Assembly (NCBI GenBank): GCA_964017185.1
Contig: OZ024874.1
Location: 55,345,356 to 55,409,355 of the forward strand
Source of the DNA: Rugalucina vietnamica
Lineage: Eukaryota; Mollusca; Bivalvia; Lucinida; Lucinidae
Direction of reading: 5' to 3'
Length of the DNA: 64,000 nucleotides
Shown here: in pieces, positions 10,895 to 25,800 of the stretch
Position numbering within the stretch: the first letter of the stretch is position 1
How the letters are laid out: the number at the start of each line of letters is the position of its first letter
Notes under the pieces: generated by a model
Database searches by the model: none
The model's input: only the letters and a program-made list of their open reading frames with translations
Told to the model about the DNA's origin: nothing
Position numbers and translations under genes: made by a program

Positions 10895-13800
10895 CTGCAA
10901 ATGAGAAATGTAACAGAATATTCTTAAACAATACCAAAAGAAAAATCAGAAAATAAAGCATTATAGTGTGTTTCATCTCATAAGTTGACAACATAGAAAT
11001 ATTAACTTGTTTTGCCCACCAGTGATTTTTTTTTCTTTTTTTTTATGCTTTCAACTCTTTCATCCAAATACATGTATACATCAGAATAAGAATAGTTTAC
11101 AGGTGAAACATTGAATTGACAATACCATGTGCACCGGGTACTAAACATGCAATAAACAGACTTTTTGAGCTTCAAAAATTGAAAATTTTCAACTGATTTT
11201 TTTTATATTTTCTTATTTTGACGCAAAACATAGATTGTGGGTACACGTTAGAACCGCCTCGCCGAGGCGGTTCTAATGAGTACCCACAATCTATGTTTTG
11301 GAGCAAAAATAAGAAAAATAGGTATACCCATTCATACCCCAGTTTTGCTATATAAAAGTGGGGTTCAAGGGGGTATACATTACACGGACATGTTTTCGTG
11401 ATAATGTAGTCACTTCAGAAACATAAATATCCTCGATGATAAGCTTTATGAATAATATCACTGCTATTTGGCCTATCCTTAAATCTATCAAACTTAACAT
11501 TTATAAATGCTATGATTTAACTTCCTATCTTGAAGCGTACAAACATAACTGTTGAGGCATGATCATAAGATTTTACTGATTACTGTCCAAAATCGTGTTT
11601 GTTTGTCCTTCTTGTTTCTAGACGTTATTAGTAAGTAACACAGGCAAATTACCATCCTAGCAATAGCCAAGCAGTAGGCAATATCCAGGTGTATTATAAA
11701 GCTAACTGACTAGAAAACCAGTATGGGTGGGGGGTGGGGGTGGGGAGGAGGTGCGATGGATATACAGTGATGGAGTGACCTTGTTGCTGAATAATACATA
11801 TGCCATCAATATCAAATAATTATGGTTTGACGAAAACAAGGAGGTAAAACTGAAGTCTTTGCACACTGTGAACAACAAATCATACATTCTAACCTTTTTG
11901 TTCATACGCTTTGTATTGTTAGTGATGTTATATTTTGGAGAGATTATACCTTAACAGTGAAATCATTGACAACTCTTCTAGTTATTATCCCAACTGGGTG
12001 CATTCTGATGGCCTCTAGCACACAACATAGTAAATATGGTACCCTGTTTAAATCTTCCTCCTTCAGATTAAACTCAGAAACTGTGGGTGAAAAAAAATGT
12101 CCTGGCAACAAAAACAAATGAGCTGCATCATGAGAAAACCAACAATCAGGTTTCCGAATAGGTTTGACACAAACCCAGCTGTACAGTCACAGAAGAAGGC
12201 TAGAGGCTGGAAATTTTGGATTTGAAAGTTGGAAAGTAAAGGGACTGTACTAACTGTGTAGCGAAAACAAAGGCGCAGTAACTGCAAAGCTGATCTGTGC
12301 CTTTGGTTTCGCATATGCAGATTGTTGGTTTTCTCATGACATGGCTAAAATATTAGTAAGCAAACTCAATGTTAGTATGTTACTTCTAAAAAGGGTTTAT
12401 TCTAGACAGTTAAAAAGTACCTTAAGAGTAAACTCATTCACAACTCTTCTTGTTATAATTCCAGCAGGATGCAATCTGATGGCTTCTAAGACACAGCATT
12501 GTACATATGGTACCCTGCTTAAATCTTCCTCTGTCATGATTAACTGAGAAGCTTTGAATATAGAAACGAATTGTCCATGTAACAACAGCATACATTCAAC
12601 GATTATAACATAACACTTGTAGGAAGGCTTACATGTTAACAAATAGATTGTTGCCGTTCAACAAAGTACTTATTATACTTCGAATTTAACAAAAGCTGTG
12701 ATCTGTTTTATAAAGAGATAGTTTTCTATATAAATTTTAGAAAAATACCCATTTGGGAGCAAATACGTGGCCTGGTTATTATAAGTAAAATGAGCCGCCC
12801 CATGGGAAAACCAACAATCTGCAGAGGCGAAAACAAAGACGCAGATCAGCTTCGCGGTTACCGCGAAGCTGATCAGCGCCTTTGTTTTCGCTACTCGGAT
12901 AGTACAATTCCTCCTCTACTTAACTCCAAAATGTCAAGCTTCTTGCCTGCTTCTGTAGCTGTACAGGCAGGTTTGTGTTGGACCTGTTCAGAAACCACAT
13001 TGTTGGTTTTCCCACGAGGTGGCTCAAATGTAAAACGACAAGTAGAAGTGTAGAGACTACATGTATTTCCATTCACAACTTCAATGCCATATAATTTAAC
13101 CACATTGTAAAAATTTAGAACAATTGAGAGTGAACATTTTCAAAGTATGATATACGGGGTCTGTCCCAGAAATACGTAGACATTTGTGATAAAACAGTAA
13201 TGGGTCTGCAGAATTTCATAAAATTTATATGATCTGTTTGCATACATCTAATAAATGTTACGACCTAGCGTAACTAGACAGGTACAGCGAAAAACAACCA
13301 AGTAATTTAAACTTAACAATATTTAATCAAACAAATAAATGCTGCAAATACATACAAACAAACAAACAGATAAGTAAATAAATAAATAAATAACTTACAA
13401 AGTTAATGTCAAATAAGTCCTTGTCCCTCAAATGTAAGTCCACAATCCAATAACCAGAATATGAGCACATGTATATTTTAATCCACACTTTTCTTCTAAT
13501 CCAAAACACTAGTGAAACAACCAAAATTATATACTTTAAATCACTTCAAATTTCTGAATGCCTAAGACTGAATTGGGACCTATATTTATACATCTAAGGA
13601 AATTCTACAGGTTTCTAGAGAATGATATAATAAACTTTTCTCTAGAAAAGAAACGAACTAAACGAAAGTTCTTTTAAATTCTCCAAAGAGAATTTAGAAT
13701 TCTCCAGAGAAGAATTCAAGGCCGCAACGACCATCAAGACTAAACGAAAGTCTACTAGATCCTTCGAGATCTCAGTAGTAGTATACATAGTCCAAATATA

Positions 13801-16800
13801 TTTTTAACTTATGGTAAAAAAAAAAACACTCACTCCATTTTCATCTGGAATTATCCACAAAGTGCTCATAGAATTTTCTATACTTCTAAATTATAAAACA
13901 GTTATAAAAATAATCAATGACATTCTTCTATAAAGTTCTAGATAATAAATTGTAGAAACATAAAAAGAAATATATATTAATCAAGGTTACTCCCCTTTGA
14001 TTATATATATAAATAAATTATAAGTAATAGCTTTAAAAAGAATCAATATTATTGAATCAATTATATATAACACTTCCCCTCTTCAATGAAAAGAAAGTTT
14101 TATGAAATAAAACTTTCTTTTGCAATACACATATGCAAACATACAAGGCAAAACTGTCAAGCTCTTGAAAGGGTGTCTGGAATTATATTATCTCTACCTT
14201 TTATGTGTCTAATGTCAAGATTGTGCTCTTGCAACATGAGACTTATGCTCTAGCTGATACTCAGATGGAGTCTATTTTTCAGATTAACAGTGTAAATAGA
14301 GCTGAAACACTTTTAAGTATGGCCCAAACTGAACAAAAAACTCTGACAAGCCTTATTCCAAACATACCTGACCTTCTTATCATAAAGTAAGTTTGTCAAA
14401 GGCTCAGCTAAAACTGAAACATTATTACAGAACTTTCTGTAATATCCAGCCATACCCAAAAAGCGCATCAGTTGCCATTTTCCTGTAGGTACAGGAAAAT
14501 CTGATATAGCCTCAACTTTGGCTTCTACAGGTCTGACCTGACCTTGTCCAACAATATGTCCTAGAAATGTCAAACTAGCATGGCAAAATTCACTTTTCGG
14601 TAAGTTTATTGTCAGTTTAGCATCACTGAGTCTTTTGAAGAATTCTCTGATGATCTCCAGGTGTTGTTTCCACTCTTCACTGTAGATGATGGCATCGTCG
14701 ATGTAAGCTTTACACCCATCCAGACCGAAAATCAAACTATTAACCAAGCGCTGAAATGTTGCTGGAGAGTTTTTCATGCCAAAAGGCATCACTTTATATT
14801 GATAAAGTCCATCAGGAGTAACAAATGCCGAGATCTCCTTTGCTCTGTCTGTAAGTGGAATCTGCCAAAACCCTTTCAAAAGATCGAATTTCGTCACATA
14901 TTTGGCGTGACCAATGTTGTCGATGCAGTCATCAATTCTTGGTATGGGAAATGTGTCAGTTTTTGTGACAGAATTTACTTTTCTATAGTCTGTGCACATT
15001 CGAAATGTCCCATCAGATTTTGGCACAAGTATACAAGGAGAACTCCATTCACTTTGACTAGGTTCTATAAAGTCATTGTCCAGCAAATACTTAACTTCTT
15101 TCCTGAGATATTGTTGTCTTTCAGGATGAAGTCTATACGGATGTTGTTTCACCGGTTTTGCTCCTTCAATAATGTCTACATCATGGTAGATTTTATCGGT
15201 TCTGGATGGAATGTCCGGAAATAAGTGCTCATATTCAAGAATTAATTGTTTAAGTTCATGTTTCTTGTCCGGATCTAGATGTGACAGTTTCTGATCGAGG
15301 TCATGCAGAATGTCAGAATTCTGGAGTTTTGAGGATAATGGTTCACAGTTCACAGAGTTCATTTCTTCAAAGTCTGTCTGATTTTGTTCATGAGGGACAG
15401 AATTAACTATGCTTACTGAGGAAATAACTGAACTATCATTATCACTATCCCTATCAATGTACTTTTTAAGCATGTTAATGTGACATAATTGTTTTTGCTT
15501 GCGCCTCCCAGGAGTGTTAACAATGTAATTTACATCACTTAACTTTTTCTCAACAGTATATGGACCATAATATCTAGCTTGTAATGGCCTGCCAGGAATG
15601 GGCAAAAGAGCAATCACCTTGTCTCCAGGGTCAAAATTTCTGTTCTGAGCATTTTCATCAAAATGCAACTTCATTTTGCTCTGAGCTGACTTAAGATTGG
15701 ACCGAGCAACTTCCCAAGCTTTTGTCAATCTAGTTTTGAAGTCAGACACATACTGAAGTAAGTTCAAAGGACTGTCATTACTTGAAAGAAACTTCTCTTT
15801 CATAAGTTTTAAAGGTCCACGAACAGTGTGTCCGAAAACAAGTTCAAACGGACTGAACCCAAGAGACTCTTGTACTGACTCTCTGACAGCAAATAATAGC
15901 AAATGTATGCCTTCATCCCAATCTTTTTCGGTGTCAAAGCAGTAAGATCTGATCATGTTCTTCAAAGTTTGATGGAATCTTTCTAAGGCACCTTGGCTTT
16001 CAGGGTGGTAAGCCGATGACTTGTATTGCTTAATTCCAAGTTCGTACATGACTTGCTGAAAAATTCCTGACATAAAATTTGAACCCTGATCTGATTGGAC
16101 TGACTTTGGAAGACCTACAAGTGTGAAAAACTTCACAAGTGCCTTAACTATTGTTTTCGTCTTGATATTCCTGAGTGGAATTGCTTCAGGAAAACGTGTT
16201 GAAGCACACATTATAGTCAAGAGATATTGACAACCTGATTTAGTCTTGGGTAACGGACCTACACAGTCAATGATAATCCTACTAAATGGTTCATCAAATG
16301 CAGGAATAGGCTGTAAATTAGCTTTTGGAATAGACTGATTAGGTTTTCCTACCATTTGACAAGTGTGACAGGATTTGCAATGTTGTGAAACATCAGATTT
16401 TAATCCTGGCCAGTAGAAATGCTTGAGAATTTTATGATAAGTCTTATTTATCCCTAAATGACCTGACATGGGAGTTTCATGGGCCAAGTTTAAGATTTCA
16501 GGACGATAAGCCTTAGGAACCACAATTTGGTGATTTATGGTCCATTCGTCTTCCGCTGAAACATCAGGAGGACGCCATTTTCTCATTAAGATGTCATTTT
16601 TGACATAAAAACAAACAGGAACCTGAGAAATTTCATTTTCATCTAAAGCCCTTTCAAATAAAGGCGAGATTTCAGGATCACTGTGCTGTTCTTGACAAAG
16701 TTGTGACCTTGACATTTGGTCGTGACCTTGGTCAAAAATTGAAGGTGAAAGGTCATTGTCTGACCTTTGATTGTTGAAGTCAGTTTGACTTGGAGAAAGA

Positions 16801-19800
16801 GATTTTGAAATCTCATCATGAAAAGACTGACCTATAAAAGTGTCAGTTAAGTCAATATCCTGTATCCCATCATTCAATTTGACTTTCTTTGCCATAGCCC
16901 TTGTAACGGCACATGAAGGGTAAAGATCAGGAATTTCCTGCTCAATGGGATCAGGCAATTGATCCTCACAAGGTGTATTGGTCAAAAGTGGGTTTACCAC
17001 AACCTTATCTCCGGCTAAGTCATTGCCTAATAGCAAGTGAACACCTTTAAAAGGTAAAGAAGGCCTAATACCTACAGCCACAGGACCAGAAACTAAGTCT
17101 GAAGACAAATAAATGTTATGGAGCGGTACATTAACAAATCCACACTCTACTCCCTGAATAAGGACACTTGTCCCAGTTGAAGTCTTCTCGGAAAAAGGCA
17201 AGGTATCTGCTAAAATAAGAGACTGAGAAGCTCCGGTATCTCGTAAGATTTTAATAGGGGTAGACTGGGCAGAATCACTAGTAAGTGACACAAAACCTTC
17301 TGATAAGAATGGTTCATAAATCTCCATAATACAATCAGTCGCAGACGTTTTGGCCAAAATAGGATTTTCATCCTGAATAATCGACTGTGGTTTTGACCTT
17401 AAAGAAGTAAGACCTGTTGGTCTAGAATTATTTTGATTTTGTCTCTCTTTTCTTCTTTTCAAAGTTTCACATTCAGAAATGACGTGACCGTCACCTTTAC
17501 AATAATTGCAAAACAGCCGGGGTGAGTATGAGGATCTTTGACCTTTGTTTTCACTAGTATCTTTATTTTTAGGATTATGTGAAGGACTGGAACTATCAGC
17601 TGTTAGTCCAGCTTGTGGTTCAAGGTTGTGGATTAGGTTGAGGAGAATTATTTCTCTGTTGAGGGTTAAATGGTTTTGACTGAGGTGTATTAGGTTTAAA
17701 TTGAGGGTTAAAAGGTTTCTTGTAAGGCTTATTTACAAAAGACACCTTATGAGTCAAAGCATAATCATCAGCTAATCGTGCTGCTACATCTAAAGTTTCT
17801 ACTTCCCTTTCGTCAAGAAAAGATTTGACATCAGAGTGTATGCATCGTTTGAACTCTTCAACAAGCATGAGCTGTCTTAATTTTGCATGATCAGACTTTA
17901 CATCCTTTGAAGAACACCACCTATCAAATAATTGCTCCTTAGTTCTAGCAAATTCTACATGGGTTTGATCATGTTCTTTCCTACAATTTCTGAATTTCTG
18001 CCTATAAGCTTCAGGTACTAATTCATAAGCCTTAAGAATCAGATTTTTGACTGTGTCATAATCTGAACTTTGATCAAGTGGAAGCTGAGTGTGAATTTCT
18101 CGAGCTTTACCAATAACAACACTCTGTAGAAGCAAGGTCCAATGCTCTTTTGGCCATTTTAAATTTTCTGCTACCTTCTCAAAATGTAAAAAGTACTTGT
18201 CTACCTCTTTTTCTTGAAATGGAGGAACGAGCCTGATATGCTTTGTAACATCAAATACTTTACTAGGATCAAAAGACACAGGAGGCATTGATTTACTGCT
18301 TAATTCAAGCTCTTTCATTTTAATATCATAATGCATTCTTTCTTTTTCAAGTTCTATTTCTTTTAACATTTCTCTGTGTTTTTCCTTCTCTCGTTCTTCC
18401 ATTTCCCTTTGTTTTTCTTTCTCTCTTTCTTCCATTTCTCTTTGTTTTTCTTTCTGTCTTTCTTCCATTTCTCTTTGTTTTTCTCTTTCCCTTTCTTCAA
18501 ATGCTAACTTTTCTTTTTGCATTCTTTCTTCCCTTTCTTCCTTATCTGCCCTTCTTTTTTCTTCAAATTCTAATCTTAATTTTTCCAATTCAAGATGCCT
18601 TTTTAATTCTAACTCTTTCAGCTGTATGTCGGTTTGTGAGACCATAATTAGAGATGTAGCTGAGGGTTCAAAAAATTCCTCATCAACAAGAAACTGAATG
18701 ATAACATTCTTAATTTCACGTTTTAACATAGATGTTTTGACATCAGGTATGCTATAATGACTAGCAATGTCTAAAAGATCACTCTTTTTGGCCAAGTTTA
18801 ACAGCTCTTGAGAAGGCGCAGCAATGAAATCTCCAAGTTTGAATGACATGGTTGCTTTTTGCTGGTATGACAAACAATAAATATCTTTTCAAATTCAGAA
18901 TAAAATAGGTGCACAAAATGTTCAATCCCGACTCAGAGCCCCCAAAATCTGTTACGACCTAGCGTAACTAGACAGGTACAGCGAAAAACAACCAAGTAAT
19001 TTAAACTTAACAATATTTAATCAAACAAATAAATGCTGCAAATACATACAAACAAACAAACAGATAAGTAAATAAATAAATATATAACTTACAAAGTTAA
19101 TGTCAAATAAGTCCTTGTCCCTCAAATGTAAGTCCACAATCCAATAACCAGAATATGAGCACATGTATATTTTAATCCACACTTTTCTTCTAATCCAAAA
19201 CACTAGTGAAACAACCAAAATTATATACTTTAAATCACTTCAAATTTCTGAATGCCTAAGACTGAATTGGGACCTATATTTATACATCTAAGGAAATTCT
19301 ACAGGTTTCTAGAGAATGATATAATAAACTTTTCTCTAGAAAAGAAACGAACTAAACGAAAGTTCTTTTAAATTCTTTTGGAGAATTTAGAATTCTCCAG
19401 AGAAGAATTCAAGGCCGCAACGACCATCAAGACTAAACGAAAGTCTACTAGATCCTTCGGGATCTCAGTAGTAGTATACATAGTCCAAATATATTTTTAA
19501 CTTATGGTAAAAAAAAAACACTCACTCCATTTTCATCTGGAATTATCCACAAAGTGCTCATAGAATTTTCTATACTTCTAAATTATAAAACAGTTATAAA
19601 AATAATCAATGACATTTTTCTATAAAGTTCTAGATAATAAATTGTAGAAACATAAAAAGAAATATATATTAATCAAGGTTACTCCCCTTTGATTATATAT
19701 ATAAATAAATTATAAGTAATAGCTTTAAAAAGAATCAATATTATTGAATCAATTATATATAACATAAACATTTCGTACAAATATGGATGAATTCACCCCT

Positions 19801-22800
19801 TACACAACAGATTTATATGCATTTATTCTAAGAGGGGTAGGTGTCTACGGCGCACGTCAAAAACGCTGTTTTGAAATTCATCAAGATCAAATTCAACAGT
19901 TCCTGTAATTGCGAATTTAGGTGATATTACACAATTCTAACTTTCAGTTGCACAAGTAATTATGTAAGATAAGTTTTTGAAAATTTGAAATAATTTCCAC
20001 CATCAGCGTTGATTTTATAGAAATATTCTTAAACCTACGGCAATTATTTTATTGGAAAATAATGACGTAATGTAAGTTTTGCGGCGCAAAATTAGACCTC
20101 GGCAAGCTTTTCTTTCCAGTTAAGTATATTTAACAAAATAAATTTATAAAATCAACCTCCTATTGTGTCATTAATAATCCTGTGATGATTCTGAATGCAT
20201 TTTTTCTTTAAATATTCTAAATGCTCGCTTCGTGTTGTCATTTTAAACAAGCAACATTTTTTGTTTTATTTCAGTCTAAATTAAAATTAGTGTTCCCTCA
20301 TATAAAATGAAACTGATCATGCTATTTTTTTCTACTTATCATTTATAACTCAAATTATTGACTATAATTTTGATTAAGAAGACTTAATCAATGCTTAGAT
20401 GACAATATTCATCACCATTACGGCTCTAATAAAGAGACTGCACACAAAACATTCAACCACCCCTCCACAAAAACGTAGCAAAATGATTTTCAGCGTGCTC
20501 CGTAAACGCGGATACACGATCATATAAATCTCCATAACTTTTGTAATTTGTAAGCGATTGGACTAATATTTTCATAGATTGCTCAGTACAAATGTAGTTT
20601 AAAAGCATGAACGTATCCTTAAGTTTCAAGGAACCGTTCACGAAATATCAGACATTTTTATGATTTCCCGGGACAGACCTCGTACATAGCTACCTGTTCC
20701 AAAATTTTTGAATTGTTGCCTCAAATCATTTTCTAGTTTTGCCTTCACTTTGGGATGTCCAAGGATAAGCATCAATGTCCAGGCTGTTATCTATAATTAT
20801 TAAATGACTATTATTATGACATAAACGTGAAATATCAATGTCACAAACAGTGTGTGACTGGCCCAAATCAAGCATGTTTATAAACGTGCGTATACCATGA
20901 AATATGAAGGTTATGAAATGCATTAATGATTTTGCAATATTTCCTCTTTTTTGGTTTAGTTAAACAATAGTGATACAGCTTGATTTTGCCATTCATTAAC
21001 ATTTACAAGGTCCTAAAGGAGTGTTGAAAACTTTGGGCTTCACACTTTTAACTATTTTCCTGAGACCTTAGGAGTTTCGCGAATGTCAGTGAACAGAAAA
21101 CATGTTTGATGCCCCTTACTGTGATATTGTCACAAAGCAAAGAAAGAAAGACATTATCGATGCTTTTGGCAGGTTTAAATCAACCTAGCCTGTACCGCAT
21201 AAAGATGTAATGAGCAATCAGCTTTTTAGCTCACCTGAGCCAAAGGCTCACAAGGTGAGCTTATAGGATGGCCATGCTCCGTCATCCGTCCGTCGCCGTC
21301 GTCGTCATCCGTCGTCGTCGTCCGTCCACAATTTCAAAGATCTTCTCCTCTGAAACCGCTTGGCCAATCAAAGCCAAACTTCATGTGCAGTATCCTTATG
21401 AAAGGGGAACGAAAGTTTATATAATTAAATGGTCCAGGTCACATGACCAAGATGGCCGCCATGGCTATAAATAGCAAAAACCTTTAAAAATCTTCTTCTC
21501 CAGAACCAGTGGGCCGATTCCACGAAACTTGGTATGTAGCATCTGGGACGCGGGCACATCATAGTTAAAATAAATCATGACCCTAGGATGCCCTTGACCT
21601 ATTTTACGGCAAGGTCAACTTAGATCACCAATGCATTTGAATGGGAAAAAATGGTAAAATGCTATTTAATGGGTAAAACTTACTGGGAATAGGCAAATTA
21701 ATGGACAGAAGATTAATGTTAATGGAAAATTTTAGCCCCTGGGGGGTTGTCTGCCCCTGTCCCGGGGCTATATACATGTATATGACCATAATATTCAAAC
21801 ATCTTCTTTGAAACCACTAGGCCAATCGAAGCCAAACTTCATGTGGAGCATCCTTGGGAAGGGGGAATGAAAGTTTATATAAATGGTCAAGGTCACATGA
21901 CCAAGATGGCCACCATGGCTATAAATAGCAAAAACGTTTAAAAATCTTCTTCTTCAGAACCAGAAGGCCTATGATTTTGAAACTTGGTGTGAAGCATCTG
22001 GGAATGGAGGCTTATGGAGCTCTACAAAGTTTATATAAATCATGACCCTGGGATGACCTTGACCTATTTTACGGCAAGGTCAACTTAGGTCTCCCATGCA
22101 TTGGAATGGGAACAAATAGGAAAATGTAATTAAATGGCAGAAAACTTGCTAGAAATGAGCAAATGGACAGAAGATTTATGTTTAAGAAAATATTTTGGGC
22201 CCAGGGGGTTGTTTGCCCCTGCCCCGGAGCTATATACATGTAGATGACCATAATATTCAAACAGCTTTTTCTCAGAAACTGCTTAGCCAATCAAAGCCAA
22301 ACTTTATGTAGAGCATCCTTAGGAACAGGAAATGAAAGTTTATATAAATGGTCAAGGTCACATGACCAAAATGGCCGCCATGGCTATAAATAGCAAAAAT
22401 GTTTAAAAATCGTCTTCTTCAGAACCAGAAGGCCTATGATGTTGAAACTTGGCATGAAGCATTAAGGAACAGAGGTCTACAAAATTTGTATAAATCATGA
22501 CACCGGGATGACCTTGACCTATTTCATGGCAAGGTCAACTTAGATCGCCCATGCATTTGAATGGAGAAAATTGTTAAAATGTCATTTGAAGGACAAAACT
22601 TGCAGTTAATTGGCAAATGGACTGAATTTTTATGATTTGAAAAAGACATTGACTCCAGGCGTTATTCTGACCCTGCCCTAGGGTTATATACATGCATTGT
22701 ACCATTCTTGTCTAACAAGTTTCTTGGTACATGTTTATATCTCAGGTCTCAGGTGAGCGTTTACAGGACCATTGGTCCTCTGGTTTTTATTTTTGATGGT

Positions 22801-25800
22801 TTAGGTCCAGGAATACAATACAATTTAAAATCCCAACCAAGACACCAATTCTGTACAATACTTACAGGTATTGCATTAGCCAGTGACGCCCAGAGCAGCA
22901 ACATACCATAGTTAGGAGCACACGACTTGTCAACGTTGGACAGCATAGCCTCAAGAAGACTCTGAAATACAATAATACCAGAAAAAATTGTTTACCATCA
23001 TAATTGCTCTGATAGATGAGTTGCCATGGTCATAAAACTCTATTTGAAAAGTTACAGCACAACAACACCACAGTGGCTGATATAGCTTTTAACGAAACAT
23101 TAATTCTATAAATGAGCCACATCATGAGAAAACCAACAATCTGCATATGCGAAAACAAAGGCGCAACTGAGCAGCCCCTTTGATTTCGCTACACGCATAG
23201 TACAATTCCTCTGCTTTCTTAATCCAAAATTTCCAGTCTTTAGCCATCTTCTGTGCTGGTACAGCTTAGTTTGTGTTGAACCTGTTTGGAAACCACATTG
23301 TTGGTTTTCTCATGATGTGGCTCATTAATGTTCAAAACTCAAGACATTCAGCATCATTCCAAAGCAAATGTTTGTGCGTCTAAATATGAAGAAAATTTTG
23401 TTTATTTGTAGTGTGGCAGTCCCAGACAACAATTTTTTTAGTCATGTTGGGATGGAGTCCCCACTTTTAGGGTCTGTACTAATATTATAGGGAGTTAATG
23501 TGTCATGCACAAGGGCCTGTGGGGACCAAACCCAGGATGACAGTCCTCTTACACTCCATCAGGAAAACACGTCCGTGAAATGTATCCTCCCTTAAACCCC
23601 ACTTTTATATAGTAAAACTGAGGTTTACAGGGGTATACCTATTTTTCTTATTTTTGGTCCAAAACATAGATTGTGGGTATTCATTAGAAATGCCTCGCAA
23701 AGGTGGGTACTCGTTAGAAATGCCTCGCCAAGGCGGTTCTAACGTGACCCACAATCAATGTTTTTAGCAACAATATTAAAAATATCAAACTTTTTCCAAT
23801 GAAATTTTCAATTTCTGCACCTGAAAAGAATCTCTGTATATTGCATGAGAAGTTTTCGTAATGCTACCATTAATGATGATGTGTGACGTCAAGTGATCTT
23901 GTATCTACCTGTTGGTCAGGTGACTTTTTCAATTTCAGTTTTTCAGCAGCAATTCTTTGAAACATCGTGAGAAGATAATCCTTGGCTGAGGCCCAGTCCT
24001 TGAGGCACCAAGCTGGGAGCCGGGCACCGTACTCAAACTGGTCATCATAGGTCACAAACTGTCGAACCAACTTGGGAAATTCTTTCTGTAAAATGATGTT
24101 ATACTAAGACATTTTCAATAAATTATTAATGTGCCAGAGGGACTTTTGATTTTTATAGAAATACATGTATAATGAATGTTGAATGGTATTTATCTTCTTT
24201 TTTCATCTTTAAATGTACACTGTATTATGCAGACAGTAAGCAGTGAACGGATACTGCAAAAGTTGTGCCTAATTTAAATGTTTACTTTAAGTTGCAAGAA
24301 AGCTAAAAATGAGCACCATTCACTGATTAATTTTCATGACAGACACTCTGTTCATGAGCATAAGCTCTGAGTCATTCTGAAATACCAGAGGACCAATGGT
24401 CCTGTAAACGCTCACCTGAGATCTGCTGCATATACCAATAAACATGTTTGAATATTATGGTATTTAACTCCAGTGCAGGGGCATTTTAACAGTTTTCCCA
24501 ATTCAAATGCATAGGCAACCCATGTTGACCTTGCCATAAACTTGGTCAAGGTCATCACAGGGTCATGATTTATATATACATTGGAGTACTTTAGCCATCG
24601 ATGCTTCACGCCAAGTTTCCTTGAAATCAGTCTATTGGTTTCAGAGAAGAAGATTTTTGATGGGTTTTTACCATATATGGGCATGGCGGCCATCTTTGTC
24701 ATGTGACCTAGATTATTTATATACACATTGATTCCTCGATTCTCGATTCTATAGATGCTTCACATAAAATTTGGCTTTGATTGGCCAAGCGATTTCAGAG
24801 GAGAAGAGGTTTGAATATATATTATGGAAATATACATGTATATTGCCCCGGGGTGGGGGCACATGAGCCCCTGGGGTCCAATTTTTTTCAGAATCATTAA
24901 TTTTCAGTCCTACTTCCCAAATCCTGCAAGACTTTCACTTTAAATTACATTTTAAAAATTTTCCCCATTCAAATGCATTCGCGACCTATGTTGACCTTGC
25001 CGTAAAATAGGTCAAGGTCATGAAAAGGTCATGAATTATATACACATTGTAGTGCTTGAGCCATCAATACTTCATGCCAAGTTTTGTTGAAATCGGTCCA
25101 CCGGTTCTGGAGAAGAAGATTTTTGAAGGGTTTTTACCATATATGGGCATGGCGGCCATCTTGGTCATATGACCTGGATTATTTATATACACATTGGTTC
25201 CCCCTTCCCATAGATTCTTCATGTAAAATTTGGCTTTGATTGGCCAAGCGGTTTCAGAGAAGAAGATGTTTGAATATTATGATAATATACATGTATATTG
25301 CCCCGGGGTGGGGGCGGATGAGCCCCTGGTGCCCAATTTTTTTCAGAATCATTAATATTCAGTCCTACTGCTCATTTTCTGCAAGATTTTTCCTTTAAAT
25401 GACAATTTAACAATTTTTCCCATTCAAATGCAAAGGTGACCTATGTTGACCTTGCCGTAAAATAGGTCAAGGTCACCGCAAGGTCATGATTTATATACAC
25501 ATTGTAGTACTTGAGTCATCGATGCTTCATGCCATGTTTGGTTGAAATCGGTCCAGTAGTTCCGGAGAAGAAGATTTTTGAAGGGTTTTTACCATATATG
25601 GGCATGGCGGCCATCTTGGTCATGTGACCTGGATTATTTATATACACATTGGTTCCTCCTTCCCATAGATGCTTCATGTAAAATTTGGCTTTGATTGGCC
25701 AAGCGGTTTCAGAGAAGAAGATCTTTGAAAATGGTGGACGACGGACGGACGGACGCCGGATCATGGCCATCCTATAAGCTCACCTTGTGAGCCTGACGGC

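Larger units (their letters stand above)
13256..19764 (-). mobile_element. LTR retrotransposon, Gmr1-like (Ty3/gypsy-type RT, integrase before RT)
   Basis: A 6.5 kb element on the minus strand in P450 intron 7. LTRs of about 816 bp (TGTTACGACC...TATAACA in plus orientation) differ at only around ten positions, so the insertion is young. The 4-bp flank TAAA is present on both sides. A purine tract (aagaggggaag on the minus strand) abuts the 3' LTR. Two long reading frames hold gag and pol. The pol domain order is protease, integrase, reverse transcriptase, unlike standard Ty3/gypsy elements and like the Gmr1 group. I judge it broken, with roughly two breaks. I could not assign the tRNA primer. 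Confidence 0.92.

Noticed and set aside
14661-15224. 187-codon plus-strand frame
   Set aside because: Antisense shadow of the fossil pol frame with no domain of its own.
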